This document shows positions 1-8,583 of a stretch of DNA of 64,000 nt, piece by piece. The notes beneath the pieces are model-generated. The model did not search any database. It was not told the DNA's origin and saw only the letters and a program-made list of their open reading frames with translations. Each line of letters opens with the position of its first letter. The first letter of the stretch is position 1. The DNA comes from Ignisphaera cupida (GTDB taxonomy: Archaea > Thermoproteota > Thermoprotei_A > Sulfolobales > Ignisphaeraceae). The stretch spans positions 186,001 to 250,000 of the forward strand of contig NZ_JASNVW010000003.1 in the NCBI RefSeq assembly GCF_030186535.1. The letters run 5' to 3'. Both the position numbers and the translations under genes were made by a program.

Positions 1-321
1 AATTCCATATACTTTTTCAAGTATTTTTGCTTCGCCTTCCAAAGAATCTCTTTTAGAATCTACTCTTCTAATCTTCAAGGCAACAAAATCGCTATTCACA
101 TGCTTAGCAAGAACAACAACAGCTGCATGACCCTTGCCAACAACTCTAAGATTTTTTCCAAAAACCACATTACCAAAGCTATAAACATTTCTTACTCCAA
201 GTACAGCAAGCTCTTGCAATCTATTACTACAGCACATGCTATCATCAATGGGATAACATAAAATCATGCACAAATCCTTCTCACTATTTATCGCCCTAAC
301 ACTATACTCTCTGCAGAGCAT
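1..321 (-). CDS. Predicted Ser/Thr protein kinase (COG2112-like), N-terminal part
   Basis: An open frame of 107 codons runs off the left edge of the window. Reading on the minus strand from ATG at 321, it has a glycine-rich loop (VGKGHAAVVV), then the ATP-anchoring lysine context (FVALKIRR) and a following glutamate (EGEAKILEKV). This is the N-lobe order of small archaeal predicted Ser/Thr kinases. A GAGGG stretch lies 8-9 nt upstream of the ATG and supports this start. The catalytic loop lies outside the window, so activity cannot be judged. The family call rests on motif order only. Confidence 0.7.
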   Translation of the reverse strand, partial: MLCREYSVRAINSEKDLCMILCYPIDDSMCCSNRLQELAVLGVRNVYSFGNVVFGKNLRVVGKGHAAVVVLAKHVNSDFVALKIRRVDSKRDSLEGEAKILEKVYGI

Positions 322-371
322 CTCATCAACCCTCAGCAATATTCAAGCCAATTAACACTTTGTTTAACTGA

Positions 372-387
372 CTGACCTCCTCCCCGC
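372..387 (-). repeat. Right-end repeat of IS605/TnpB type, copy 1
   Basis: A 16-bp sequence identical to 45361-45376, the right end of the TnpB element. On the minus strand it reads gcggggaggaggtcag, ending the element. In active TnpB elements this end also forms the 3' end of the guide (omega) RNA scaffold. Confidence 0.75.
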
Positions 388-636
388 TATTAGCTCATCG
401 GTTCCCAGCATCTATTCGTTTTCACATCTGTCATCTGCTGAGCAGTTGGGAGGGCCAGAGCTTCCCCCATCTGAATACTCTGTATTGCTAATCCCGCATC
501 GAATCCTTGGGGGCAACCCATCACCAAAACACTGAATACAACTAGTATTCATCATCACAAGAAAATATGGAACATAAAGCTTATAAATTTTTCATTCCCG
601 CCTTGAAATAGTGAGGCTTTCAGTTGGAAACAACTG
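372..636 (-). mobile_element. Short non-autonomous IS200/IS605-family element (MITE/PATE-like)
   Basis: This 265-bp stretch has no coding frame, but both its edges match the TnpB element at 45361-46846 in the same order and orientation. The right end, ctgacctcctccccgc (372-387), is identical to 45361-45376, and GGTTCCC recurs about 12-13 nt further in. The left end (597-636) shares cccg, then aggctttcagttg, with nearly equal spacing (cccg to aggctttc is 17 nt here, 16 nt there). The left end also carries a perfect hairpin, cagttg-gaaa-caactg (621-636), as expected for single-strand transposing IS200/IS605 elements. The exact outer left boundary is not visible. It lies directly upstream of the amidohydrolase gene at 685. 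Confidence 0.7.
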
Positions 637-684
637 AGATAAGTTTTTATAGAGTAGCCTCCAATCATTATTTCGTGAATTAAG

Positions 685-1956
685 ATGAAATTTGATGATG
701 TATTCAATGAGATATACAACGAGGTAAAAAACATACTTGTAGTGGATATTCATGAGCATTTAAATCCTGAGAAGCTTTCTCATGCTAGTTTCGAGGACAT
801 ACTATTCTATCATTACATCGTTACAGAGCTTTCCTCTTCTGGCATGGACAGAAGCGAATTTGAGAAGAGAAGAGGTGTTGATAAGTTACTATATGCCCTT
901 CCATACTTCAAATATGTGAGGAACACAGCAACTTTTTGGTCTCTTAGACAAATGCTAAAGGATTTGTATGGCCTTGATATAAAAACTATTGATGAGAATA
1001 ATTGGAGAGATGTGGTAAGTGCTATTGAGAGCAGAGCTAATGATGAGAAAAGAGCTTTTGAAATATTAACAAAAACATGTGGAGTTAAAAAGTCGTTTCT
1101 TACTCTAAACCCATTTGCAAATGTTAAAGAGTTTAGAAAAGATGTTTTTACAGGTGTTCTGAGAATAGATAATCTGGTCACATATTTAAGTAAAGACTCT
1201 TTGACCAGTTTAGAGAATGTAACAGGAGTTGAAATTAGATCAGCTGAGGATTTGGATAAAGCTGTTGAGACTTTGTTTAAAAAGTTTGAAAATGACATTG
1301 TTGCAGTTGCTCTAAGTCCTCTTCCAAGCGAGTTATATAGTTTTGTTGAGCCATCTGAAATACAGCTATATCTCAGGGAGCTTAAATCAAGAGGTTATTT
1401 AGAGCCTTACGCAAAAAGCTTGTTATCATCATATGTACTACAAAAATTCCTAGATCTGTGCAATGAACACAAAAAGGTTTTCCAGCTTATGATAGGTGTT
1501 GAAAGACCTGTTCCAGGTGCTGCACCACCAGATTATGCAATAACCCATGTTAACTACGATCAGTTAATCAACTTGACAAAACTTTTTGCTGTTTATCCAA
1601 ATGTTAAATTTGATGTTATTTCAGCTGATATGAGATTGGTACATCCATTAACAGTTATTGCGAAAAACTATAGAAATGTTTATGTAAGTGGATATTGGTG
1701 GTACTCAATGTATCAAGCAATTATAAGAGAGTATCTAAGGCTAAGAATACAAATGCTTCCCTACAACAAAACATGTGGTTTCTTTAGCGATGCATATGTT
1801 GCTGACTGGGTATATGGAAAAGTTGTTTTAGCTAAAAAGCAAATAGCTTATGTACTTTCCGAAATGATTTACGAAGGCTACATTGATAGGGATTTAGCTA
1901 TTGAAATAGCAAATGCTTTACTGCATGAAAATGCTGAAAAGCTTTACAATCTATAG
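685..1956 (+). CDS. Uronate-isomerase-like amidohydrolase-superfamily protein
   Basis: 423 residues. An N-terminal metal-binding motif, DIHEHL (His23 and His25), follows a hydrophobic strand, as in uronate isomerases and related amidohydrolases. A late Asp in FFSDA (about residue 370) fits the conserved Asp after beta-strand 8. The segment YPNVKFDVIS and the C-terminus HENAEKLYNL also fit this superfamily. Uronate isomerases interconvert glucuronate and fructuronate, but no other uronate gene is nearby, so the substrate is uncertain. A TATA-like ttttatag (about 643-650) lies some 35-40 nt before the ATG, and there is no obvious Shine-Dalgarno sequence, suggesting a short or absent leader. It leads a compact plus-strand run of four genes. 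Confidence 0.6.
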   Translation: MKFDDVFNEIYNEVKNILVVDIHEHLNPEKLSHASFEDILFYHYIVTELSSSGMDRSEFEKRRGVDKLLYALPYFKYVRNTATFWSLRQMLKDLYGLDIKTIDENNWRDVVSAIESRANDEKRAFEILTKTCGVKKSFLTLNPFANVKEFRKDVFTGVLRIDNLVTYLSKDSLTSLENVTGVEIRSAEDLDKAVETLFKKFENDIVAVALSPLPSELYSFVEPSEIQLYLRELKSRGYLEPYAKSLLSSYVLQKFLDLCNEHKKVFQLMIGVERPVPGAAPPDYAITHVNYDQLINLTKLFAVYPNVKFDVISADMRLVHPLTVIAKNYRNVYVSGYWWYSMYQAIIREYLRLRIQMLPYNKTCGFFSDAYVADWVYGKVVLAKKQIAYVLSEMIYEGYIDRDLAIEIANALLHENAEKLYNL

Positions 1957-1965
1957 CGTTTTTCA

Positions 1966-2373
1966 ATGGTTTTTCCATTGAATAGAAAAAGATACTTCTA
2001 TGACAACAACCTTGAAATGCTTCTAAAAGATGTTGTGAATACTCTAAAAGACTATTTTCCAAACATCAAAATTGATAATGTCAAGGTTGTTGTTTGTAGA
2101 AATTGCAAATCCAAGGCTCTTGCAAGAATATACATGCTTCCACCTGTTTGGAGATTTGTTTTGGGTCTTGAGCCAATGTATGTTATTGAGGTTATAGAAA
2201 AGAACTTTTCTCTTTTAACACAAAGCGAAAAGATCAAGGTTTTTATACACGAGCTTTTACACATACCAAAGAATTTTTCAGGTGGTTTAAGGCCTCATGG
2301 CAAGTATGTTAACAGCTATTTAGTTGATAAACTATATAAGGAATATGTGAAAAGAAAGGCTTGTGTGACTTAG
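1966..2373 (+). CDS. Putative zinc metallopeptidase (HELLH motif)
   Basis: 135 residues. The motif HELLHIPKNF (from about residue 93) is a HExxH zinc-binding site, followed by GGLRPHGKYV with a further His that may be a third ligand. This resembles the small putative metallopeptidase family often seen in archaea and phages. Two cysteines (CRNC, about residues 44-47) precede it. The ATG lies 9 nt after the upstream gene, and the next gene begins immediately at its stop codon, so these genes are probably co-transcribed. The substrate is unknown. Confidence 0.65.
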   Translation: MVFPLNRKRYFYDNNLEMLLKDVVNTLKDYFPNIKIDNVKVVVCRNCKSKALARIYMLPPVWRFVLGLEPMYVIEVIEKNFSLLTQSEKIKVFIHELLHIPKNFSGGLRPHGKYVNSYLVDKLYKEYVKRKACVT

Positions 2374-2577
2374 TTGGGGAGAAAACCGATTAGTTTTATT
2401 GAAGAGATTTGTCTAGATAAAGATGTGCTTCAGAGGAAGGCTGAGCTTCTTCAAAAAGAGTTGGAGGAGGTTGAGAAGCAGATAAGCGAATTGAAGATGA
2501 GAAGAAATTATTTGAAGAGCGAGCTTAGAAAAGCTTTGATGAGGTTAGAAGAGTTAAGGAATGTATGCAAGGAGTAG
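2374..2577 (+). CDS. Small coiled-coil protein
   Basis: 67 residues starting with TTG directly after the TAG of the metallopeptidase gene (no gap). Residues 15-62 are a charged helix with heptad spacing of Leu and Ile (AELLQKELEEVEKQISEL and on), predicting a coiled coil. No enzymatic motif is visible. Tight spacing on both sides suggests a partner protein in the same transcript. Function unknown. Confidence 0.6.
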   Translation: MGRKPISFIEEICLDKDVLQRKAELLQKELEEVEKQISELKMRRNYLKSELRKALMRLEELRNVCKE

Positions 2578-2583
2578 AGAGCT

Positions 2584-3159
2584 GTGAGGAGAATCTACAT
2601 AGGTTTGGACCTGGCTGCGAAACCAAGTAGATGCACAGGTTTTGTAGCTATAGAACACAAACAAAAACTTGATGTTGTTGAGGCAATGTGTCTTAGTCTA
2701 GACGATGAAATAGTCTATGCTGTAACTAGATTCGAAAACCCAGTAGTTGCTATAGATGCTCCATTAACAACTAGCGACAAGCCCTTGAGAAGTGTTGATA
2801 GAAAAATGATTTTGCTTGGTTATAGAGTTTTGCCACCGTCATTACCTCATATGAGGATGTTGACCAGTAGAGCAATTTCCATAGCCACTAAGCTAAGGGA
2901 ATATGGTGCAACAGTTATAGAGACTCATCCAAGAAGTGTTTTAAAAAGCAGCAAGTGCTCTTCTGTTGAGGATTTGGCCAAGAAGCTTGGCATAGAACTT
3001 AAACCAAACATTGCTAAAAACAAGGACATTAGAGATGCGTTTCTAGCTGCTGTAGCTGCGCTGTGTTTTGATTTTAACTGTTCTAACCCCATTCAAGAAT
3101 CTGATGGTGTTATATGGCTTATCAAAGAACTGTGTCTATATAGCAACTTAAATAGTTAA
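2584..3159 (+). CDS. DUF429-family RNase H-fold protein
   Basis: 191 residues from GTG, 6 nt after the preceding stop. The order is an N-terminal GLDLAAKPSRCTG with an acidic residue as in RNase H folds, then VVAIDAPL (about residue 60), then ETHPRSVL (about residue 120), then NKDIRDAFLAAVAAL near the C-terminus with an Asp. This order of motifs is typical of DUF429 proteins, which are predicted nucleases of unknown role. It closes the plus-strand run that begins at 685. Confidence 0.7.
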   Translation: MRRIYIGLDLAAKPSRCTGFVAIEHKQKLDVVEAMCLSLDDEIVYAVTRFENPVVAIDAPLTTSDKPLRSVDRKMILLGYRVLPPSLPHMRMLTSRAISIATKLREYGATVIETHPRSVLKSSKCSSVEDLAKKLGIELKPNIAKNKDIRDAFLAAVAALCFDFNCSNPIQESDGVIWLIKELCLYSNLNS

Positions 3160-3161
3160 TG

Positions 3162-4130
3162 TTATCTAATGATTTTTCTATCCTCCTTTATCAAGTGGTT
3201 TGAGCATAGACAGTGCTTCAGTATGTATGTTGCATAGCGATTTGAATATTTAAAGTCTGAGAGAGGTGTTATGAATGTTTCTCTACTTAATATAAAATCG
3301 TTTGAAACTAGGTAGTGTGCCCTATCCAGTATAAAACCTATGTTAACAACATCACTATCACAAACAACGAAACCATGCTTCTTTGCCTCATCAATGAGAT
3401 GAAGGTAAAGAATTAAAAAGTCTTTGTATTGGGTTTTGCAAAATGATGCATTTTCCTGAGATGGGGAAAGTGTTGCTACATAAACTCTTCTACCATTCTT
3501 TAGCGCATTTTCAGCAATTCTTGTTATAAACTTGATTGAATTGATGCTTAAACATGGTATCAGCATAATAATTTCTGAGTATGTTATAGCACCATTTACC
3601 AGCTTTTCAAGTAATTTATATGCTGTATCGCCTCTAGCTATAGGTGTTTCAACTTGAACCTCATTTTTTAATGCAACATTTTCAACACTTGCTATAACAT
3701 CCTCCGCCATAAGCTCTTTGGGTATTACAACACTTTTAAATTTGACAAAATCTCTATAGCCACTGATTATATGCAAGAACATTGAAATATCGCCTAGGAC
3801 TATATCCGAAAAAAGTTCTGGATCGAAACACTCAGAATATATCTCTACATCGTTGTCTATACTAATACCACATTTTATTCTAGGTCCACGCTCTCTACAA
3901 AGATTTAGAACCTCTGTACAGACGTTGGAGTCTATAAATGCTTCTGAAAAGGTTTTCAAATCTTTTTTAGCTAATTTCGATAAAGCTGTTGATGCATCAA
4001 ATGGAACTACTCTTGCTTTTGTTTCAAGAAAATCATTTATGATTTGATTATCTAGCTTATTTACATTGTATCGCACATACACTTTCTCAATATCTATTCT
4101 CGATTGTGGAAAAAGCTTTTTTACAAACAT
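3162..4130 (-). CDS. Hypothetical protein, about 320 residues
   Basis: No family recognised. The protein is soluble-looking with alternating hydrophobic strands (RVYVATLSPS, GFVVCDSDVV, SEIIMLIPCL), suggesting an alpha/beta fold. There are scattered cysteines, including CRERGPRIKC near residue 85. I use ATG at 4130; a TTG at 4145 and a GTG at 4136 are in frame and possible. It ends 2 nt from the end of the DUF429 gene, in convergent orientation. Confidence 0.6.
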   Translation of the reverse strand: MFVKKLFPQSRIDIEKVYVRYNVNKLDNQIINDFLETKARVVPFDASTALSKLAKKDLKTFSEAFIDSNVCTEVLNLCRERGPRIKCGISIDNDVEIYSECFDPELFSDIVLGDISMFLHIISGYRDFVKFKSVVIPKELMAEDVIASVENVALKNEVQVETPIARGDTAYKLLEKLVNGAITYSEIIMLIPCLSINSIKFITRIAENALKNGRRVYVATLSPSQENASFCKTQYKDFLILYLHLIDEAKKHGFVVCDSDVVNIGFILDRAHYLVSNDFILSRETFITPLSDFKYSNRYATYILKHCLCSNHLIKEDRKIIR

Positions 4131-4183
4131 AGACACAGCTCTCAAAAACTTCTAAATTCAATTTGATTTCAGCACACAGCATT

Positions 4184-4447
4184 TTAAGTCTCAATATCTA
4201 CAAGTTCTTCAAGTTCTTTTCCATGAACCTTCAGAATGTGTGTAACAAATGCAGATGCTCTTAAAAGCCTCTTTTTGCAAAATGGGCATATGAGAAGACC
4301 TCTATATGGCGAAAGCTTTTCAATTGCTCTTTTAGCTGTTGAATACTTCTCGAAATAGTGATTAGAACCAAAGAGAGGTTCTAAGCCTGCAAGCCAGCGA
4401 GCAATGGATCTAAGCACCTTGTCCCTGTCTCTACTCTTTAAAGCCAT
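4184..4447 (-). CDS. Small C2H2 zinc-finger protein
   Basis: 87 residues. The C-terminal half has CPFCKKRLLRASAFVTHILK followed by VHG, i.e. Cys-x2-Cys-x12-His-x4-His, a classical single C2H2 finger. The N-terminal half is basic and helical. Such small archaeal zinc-finger proteins are possible DNA- or RNA-binding regulators; no target is evident. It is divergently arranged with the gene at 4525, sharing a 77-nt intergenic region. Confidence 0.65.
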   Translation of the reverse strand: MALKSRDRDKVLRSIARWLAGLEPLFGSNHYFEKYSTAKRAIEKLSPYRGLLICPFCKKRLLRASAFVTHILKVHGKELEELVDIET

Positions 4448-4524
4448 AAGCGCACCTTACTGTATACAGTTGTCTACTAAATGTTTAAAACTTTTTCTGA
4501 AGCCTCTAAGAAATGTGAGTAGCA

Positions 4525-4974
4525 ATGGCTTTTCTCAGAGAAGTTTTAATGAAGATTAGACGAAAAGGAGCAAATGAAATGAGTATTGAAGAGACTTTAG
4601 CTGCATATAGACTTCTTCTACATGTTAGAAAAGACTTGGTAGAATCTTTCTATAACATTGCCGAAAGAAGGCTTAGGGAAGTATATGACGATTTTTCAAT
4701 GACTATGTTGAAACTAGATAAAACTATACAAACTCTTAGAAGAATTTTGGAAAATGAAGCCAAGATTTCAATTGATGAGTCTAAGACTTTTAGCATTGAT
4801 GAAAACATACAAAAACTTTCTTTAGAGACATCACTAGCTTTTAGAAGTTTGCTGCAAAATGCTAAGTTGTTAAAGGAGTTTTCACAATCAATGCCGCACC
4901 AATATCTAAGAGCTATTCTCAGAGGAGTTGATGATGCTATAGACAAGGTTATTAAGATTCTTGGGGGTTTCTAA
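4525..4974 (+). CDS. Helical hypothetical protein
   Basis: 149 residues, almost entirely predicted helix (for example residues 17-75 and 95-149), with no cysteines, membrane segment or known motif. A second ATG at residue 20 (MSIEETLAAY) is an alternative start. Divergent from the zinc-finger gene. Function unknown. Confidence 0.55.
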   Translation: MAFLREVLMKIRRKGANEMSIEETLAAYRLLLHVRKDLVESFYNIAERRLREVYDDFSMTMLKLDKTIQTLRRILENEAKISIDESKTFSIDENIQKLSLETSLAFRSLLQNAKLLKEFSQSMPHQYLRAILRGVDDAIDKVIKILGGF

Positions 4975-5083
4975 GCACATCAGAGTATTCTTCACACTTA
5001 CTAATCTTAAGTACTGAAGTATCCTTTCTGTGAGAAAAATTTTTATTCTGAAATGATGAAATTATTCTGTAGAGGGATAAACA

Positions 5084-7093
5084 ATGGATTTTTATAGATG
5101 GGCAAAAGTATTTTCAATTCTATTCTTATTAACACTTGCAATAGGGTTGTACACAACCCTATCACAGGGTTATATAGTTGATGAGTCTAGACATGTAACA
5201 ATAGTTGCTGTTTCCCAGCTTTCAAATGGTTCCTACATTGGTGTTGCTGCAGATCTATATGTGAGAGTGGCTTGCCCTGGCCAGGGGCATGTATATGTTG
5301 AGACATATCCTCTTGCTGAAATAGATTTGCAGGCATCGACAAGAATTGCAGCAATTGTTGCTAGCAGCATTGCCAACATGAGTTTTAGTAGCTGCGACTT
5401 CTTCGCCTCGGTAAAATCAGATTCGCCAATTATTGGAGGGCCTAGCGCTAGTGGTGTAACTGCTGTTGCTTTTGCCTCTGCACTTCTAAAACTTCCACTA
5501 AATGAAAGTGTTGTTATGACTGGTATGATAATGCCTGATGGCAGCATTGGACCTGTTGGAGGAATCTACTACAAATTGGGTGCTGCAGCTTCTAGAGGTG
5601 CCAAGATTTTTCTTGTTCCATATGGGCAAACAACAGATGTTATCTATAAAGTTGTTGCTCAGAGAGTGGGGCCGTTGATTATGTATAGAACTGTTGCTCA
5701 AACAGTTGATCTTGTTTCCTATGGTGCTCGTCTAGGTGTTGTTGTTAAGCCTGTTGCCAATGTTTATGAGGCTTTAAATATTTTTACAAATGGGCTGTTT
5801 TCCTATGTTGTGGGGGGCTATGAGAAGAGAATTGATGAGATATACAACTCTATGAAACCATTTTTAGCAAACATGATTTCGAGCATAAAGACTGAGATTA
5901 GTAAAGCTGTCAATGAGAGCAAGTCTTTAGAGAGCAAGGTTCAGAATTATTATGTAAGACAGTTGTTGAGTAGCATAGATAATAACTTGAAAACGTACAT
6001 GAGTAATGGTAGTAAATTTGAATCTCAAAACCAGCTATACCTAGCAGCATCATCATATTTCCAAGCTTTGATATATGCTTATTGGAGACTTTACCTATTG
6101 CGTACCGTTTTGAATAAAAGCTATTTACAAGATTTTGCAAGTAGTTTGAGAAGCCAAATCTTAAGGGATATCGCTAATGTTGTTTCAATGTCTAAAACAA
6201 CAGTTGATTTGTCAAAACTTTCAGCAATTATAAATACTGTTGATAGACTTTATGAAGCCTATATATACCTCAATAGAAGCTTGTCAACAAGCTACATAGA
6301 CATGTCTACTCAGTATCTTGCAATTGCTTCTGCAAGACTCTACACAGCAATGTTTTGGAAGAGTCTAGTAAATGTTAACATCCCTACAAATGTTTTTGTT
6401 GAACCATCGAATATAGAGTCCTTGGCGACAACAATATCTGCTCTTGCTCAAAACATTTACAGCTACATAATAGCATTCTCATCATCTGTTTCAATACCTC
6501 AAAATATTTTCTCGGAGGCTCAAACCAGATATAGTTTAGCATCCTATGCTAACACATCTATAGAGAGAATGGCCCTGGGGATAAGCTCCATTAGCTACAT
6601 GTATTTAACACTGCTATCAATGTTTATGGAGAACATAACCTCATCTCTAGAAGCATTAAACAAAACAATAGATATTCTGTTAACACAACTAGATGGTAAT
6701 ATTCCAGTTGATGTCCCACTTCTACTAGAGCTTGGTACAAGTGCTGATATCAACACAAGAATCTATGGATTGGCACAACTATCAATGCTGCTGTCAATGT
6801 ATAGAATGTTGGAGATAGAAACACTTGCAAAAACAACTCAATACATAACCACAACAACTTCACCAAAAACACTAACAGGCATTACTATAACAAACATAGT
6901 TACATTGATAAAAACAGTAACAATCGTAAAGACAGAAACAGCCACAGCAACATATACCTACACCCAAACAGTTACACCAACACTACAAACAATAGCAAGC
7001 AAAGCTCCCCAAGGAGTTAATATCATGGTATTTGTCTTGATATTGTTAGCTATTATAGCTATAGCTATTGCAATAAAGTTTATTAAAACATAG
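5084..7093 (+). CDS. Exported, membrane-anchored Lon-like (S16) serine protease
   Basis: 669 residues. Residues 7-28 form a signal or anchor segment. The S16 catalytic domain occupies about residues 35-210, with GGPSASG placing the candidate nucleophile at Ser121, and GPVGGIYYKLGAAASRGAK placing the dyad lysine at Lys164, as in Lon. No ATPase domain is present, so this is the stand-alone archaeal serine protease type (COG1750-like). Residues about 240-590 are helical with many N-glycosylation sequons. A Thr-rich stalk (about 595-640) and a C-terminal membrane helix (about 645-665) follow. The catalytic part probably faces outside and may process surface proteins, such as those at 17387-21183; that link is inference. 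Confidence 0.8.
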   Translation: MDFYRWAKVFSILFLLTLAIGLYTTLSQGYIVDESRHVTIVAVSQLSNGSYIGVAADLYVRVACPGQGHVYVETYPLAEIDLQASTRIAAIVASSIANMSFSSCDFFASVKSDSPIIGGPSASGVTAVAFASALLKLPLNESVVMTGMIMPDGSIGPVGGIYYKLGAAASRGAKIFLVPYGQTTDVIYKVVAQRVGPLIMYRTVAQTVDLVSYGARLGVVVKPVANVYEALNIFTNGLFSYVVGGYEKRIDEIYNSMKPFLANMISSIKTEISKAVNESKSLESKVQNYYVRQLLSSIDNNLKTYMSNGSKFESQNQLYLAASSYFQALIYAYWRLYLLRTVLNKSYLQDFASSLRSQILRDIANVVSMSKTTVDLSKLSAIINTVDRLYEAYIYLNRSLSTSYIDMSTQYLAIASARLYTAMFWKSLVNVNIPTNVFVEPSNIESLATTISALAQNIYSYIIAFSSSVSIPQNIFSEAQTRYSLASYANTSIERMALGISSISYMYLTLLSMFMENITSSLEALNKTIDILLTQLDGNIPVDVPLLLELGTSADINTRIYGLAQLSMLLSMYRMLEIETLAKTTQYITTTTSPKTLTGITITNIVTLIKTVTIVKTETATATYTYTQTVTPTLQTIASKAPQGVNIMVFVLILLAIIAIAIAIKFIKT

Positions 7094-7129
7094 TTATGTA
7101 GCTATGAAGAATTATGCTTAGACTAAATA

Positions 7130-7453
7130 TCATCTTTTTCTAAAGAACCTTTCTTCAGCAATCAAAGCATTAAAAACAATGTGATGGTAATCTCTATAGC
7201 CATTTGCTTCAGCAATCCATGCTAGCAGCCACGGAGAATAGTAAACTCTTTTATTGGATTTGTTATCTCCATTGCCATTATTGCCATTTCCCAGAGCAAA
7301 TCCATCACCAGGTTTTTCAATTAGAGATGCTGAGCCATTGAAAATAGCTTCAACTGCTTTTAAGACTATCTCTGCATCTTCCTCTCTCACACCACCATTC
7401 AAAGACCTTATAACAATTCTCAAATCATCTTTCTCAACGACAACCTCGCTCAT
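7130..7453 (-). CDS. Hypothetical small protein with Gly/Asn linker
   Basis: About 107 residues using ATG at 7453; TTG at 7468 and GTG at 7465 are upstream alternatives. An N-terminal alpha/beta part (EVVVEKDDLRIVIRSLNGG) is joined by a Gly/Asn-rich linker (GNGNNGNGDN, about residues 55-64) to a C-terminal helical part. Not recognised. It stands alone between two plus-strand genes. Confidence 0.5.
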   Translation of the reverse strand: MSEVVVEKDDLRIVIRSLNGGVREEDAEIVLKAVEAIFNGSASLIEKPGDGFALGNGNNGNGDNKSNKRVYYSPWLLAWIAEANGYRDYHHIVFNALIAEERFFRKR

Positions 7454-7584
7454 ACAATTACACACCAACTTTTCTTCAAATCTCTTGAATCTCCGGGCTA
7501 GATAAAACTTTCGCTTTAAGCATTACTGGCAGTATTTATATTTGCCTTAACATTAGATTTTTATAGAAAAGCATGTGAGAAGTT

Positions 7585-8583
7585 ATGGGGAGAATAATAA
7601 GAACTAGAGAGGGGTTTGTAATTGATTCTGAAACTGGTGAGGTTATTGATGATAAGCCCTTTGAGTTTCTGGAAGATCTTTCTTGGAATAGCTATACATG
7701 CTTTGACGAAGAAAGTGTTGAAAGAATTATTAACAGTATTGTTCCTGGACTTGTAGAGATTCTCAAGCTTTATCTAAGAAAAAGTCTTTGCAGTTCCAGA
7801 TACAATGAAATAGAAAATGTTTTGCAAAGTTTGTGGGGTTCTAGTGCAGCGAACATAGTTGGTAAAGCAATTCAAAGAAGATTAGAAGAGGAAATAGATG
7901 TTTATGAGGCAAAAGCATATAATCTTGCTGGTTTGCCGGGGTTGAGTATGTATAGATGTTTTAGGAAAGCTGGTTATGAGCCTCAGGACATAATCAAGGC
8001 TCTTAGCAACGTTATTCAAGGTTCTGCAAATAATGAAGCTCCTCTTCAAATGTTTTTGTCTAAACTATTTCAAGAAGTTAGAATGTGTAGAAGAAAAACT
8101 CTTGTGAGGTGGGTTTCAAAGCCGCTGAAAAACCAAATAGATGTTTCATTTGCTGCTACAGTTCTGAATGCAGAGATTAGAACCATTGGAAGGTTGAAGT
8201 ATATAACAACGAAGATCGATGGATTTGGTGTGCAAATAACAGCTAATAAAGTGGATGTATCATCAAAGGCGAGTGAGGTTGAGAATGTGTTGAATGTTTT
8301 AAGCTATTTAAGTAGAAGACTTGGAGTGGAACTGTCGAAGCCATTGCCAATGGTTGCAACAATTGTTATAAAACTTCCGTTTAGAGTAAATATAAATGTT
8401 TTGGCTGCTCATGAAAATGGTGAGGTTCAGGGGAAGAGGGCTAAGATAACGAGAAAACACTACACCATACTTGCATATCCAACAACAGTCAACATTTATG
8501 CTAAACTTGATGGGTTTTTAGACAAGATAGAAAGCATTGTTGCCGAGGCTTTACCAATTATATGTACCTATATGGAGAAGTAG
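7585..8583 (+). CDS. Hypothetical protein, 332 residues
   Basis: The N-terminus (FVIDSETGEVIDDKPFEF) resembles the short 'old/new' linker seen after the zinc ribbon in TFB-like factors, but there is no zinc ribbon or cyclin fold I can recognise. The middle is helical and the last third is mixed alpha/beta. An ATG at 7585 follows TATA-like tttatag (7560-7566) by about 20-25 nt. It ends directly against the stop of the regulator gene on the opposite strand. Function unknown. Confidence 0.6.
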   Translation: MGRIIRTREGFVIDSETGEVIDDKPFEFLEDLSWNSYTCFDEESVERIINSIVPGLVEILKLYLRKSLCSSRYNEIENVLQSLWGSSAANIVGKAIQRRLEEEIDVYEAKAYNLAGLPGLSMYRCFRKAGYEPQDIIKALSNVIQGSANNEAPLQMFLSKLFQEVRMCRRKTLVRWVSKPLKNQIDVSFAATVLNAEIRTIGRLKYITTKIDGFGVQITANKVDVSSKASEVENVLNVLSYLSRRLGVELSKPLPMVATIVIKLPFRVNINVLAAHENGEVQGKRAKITRKHYTILAYPTTVNIYAKLDGFLDKIESIVAEALPIICTYMEK

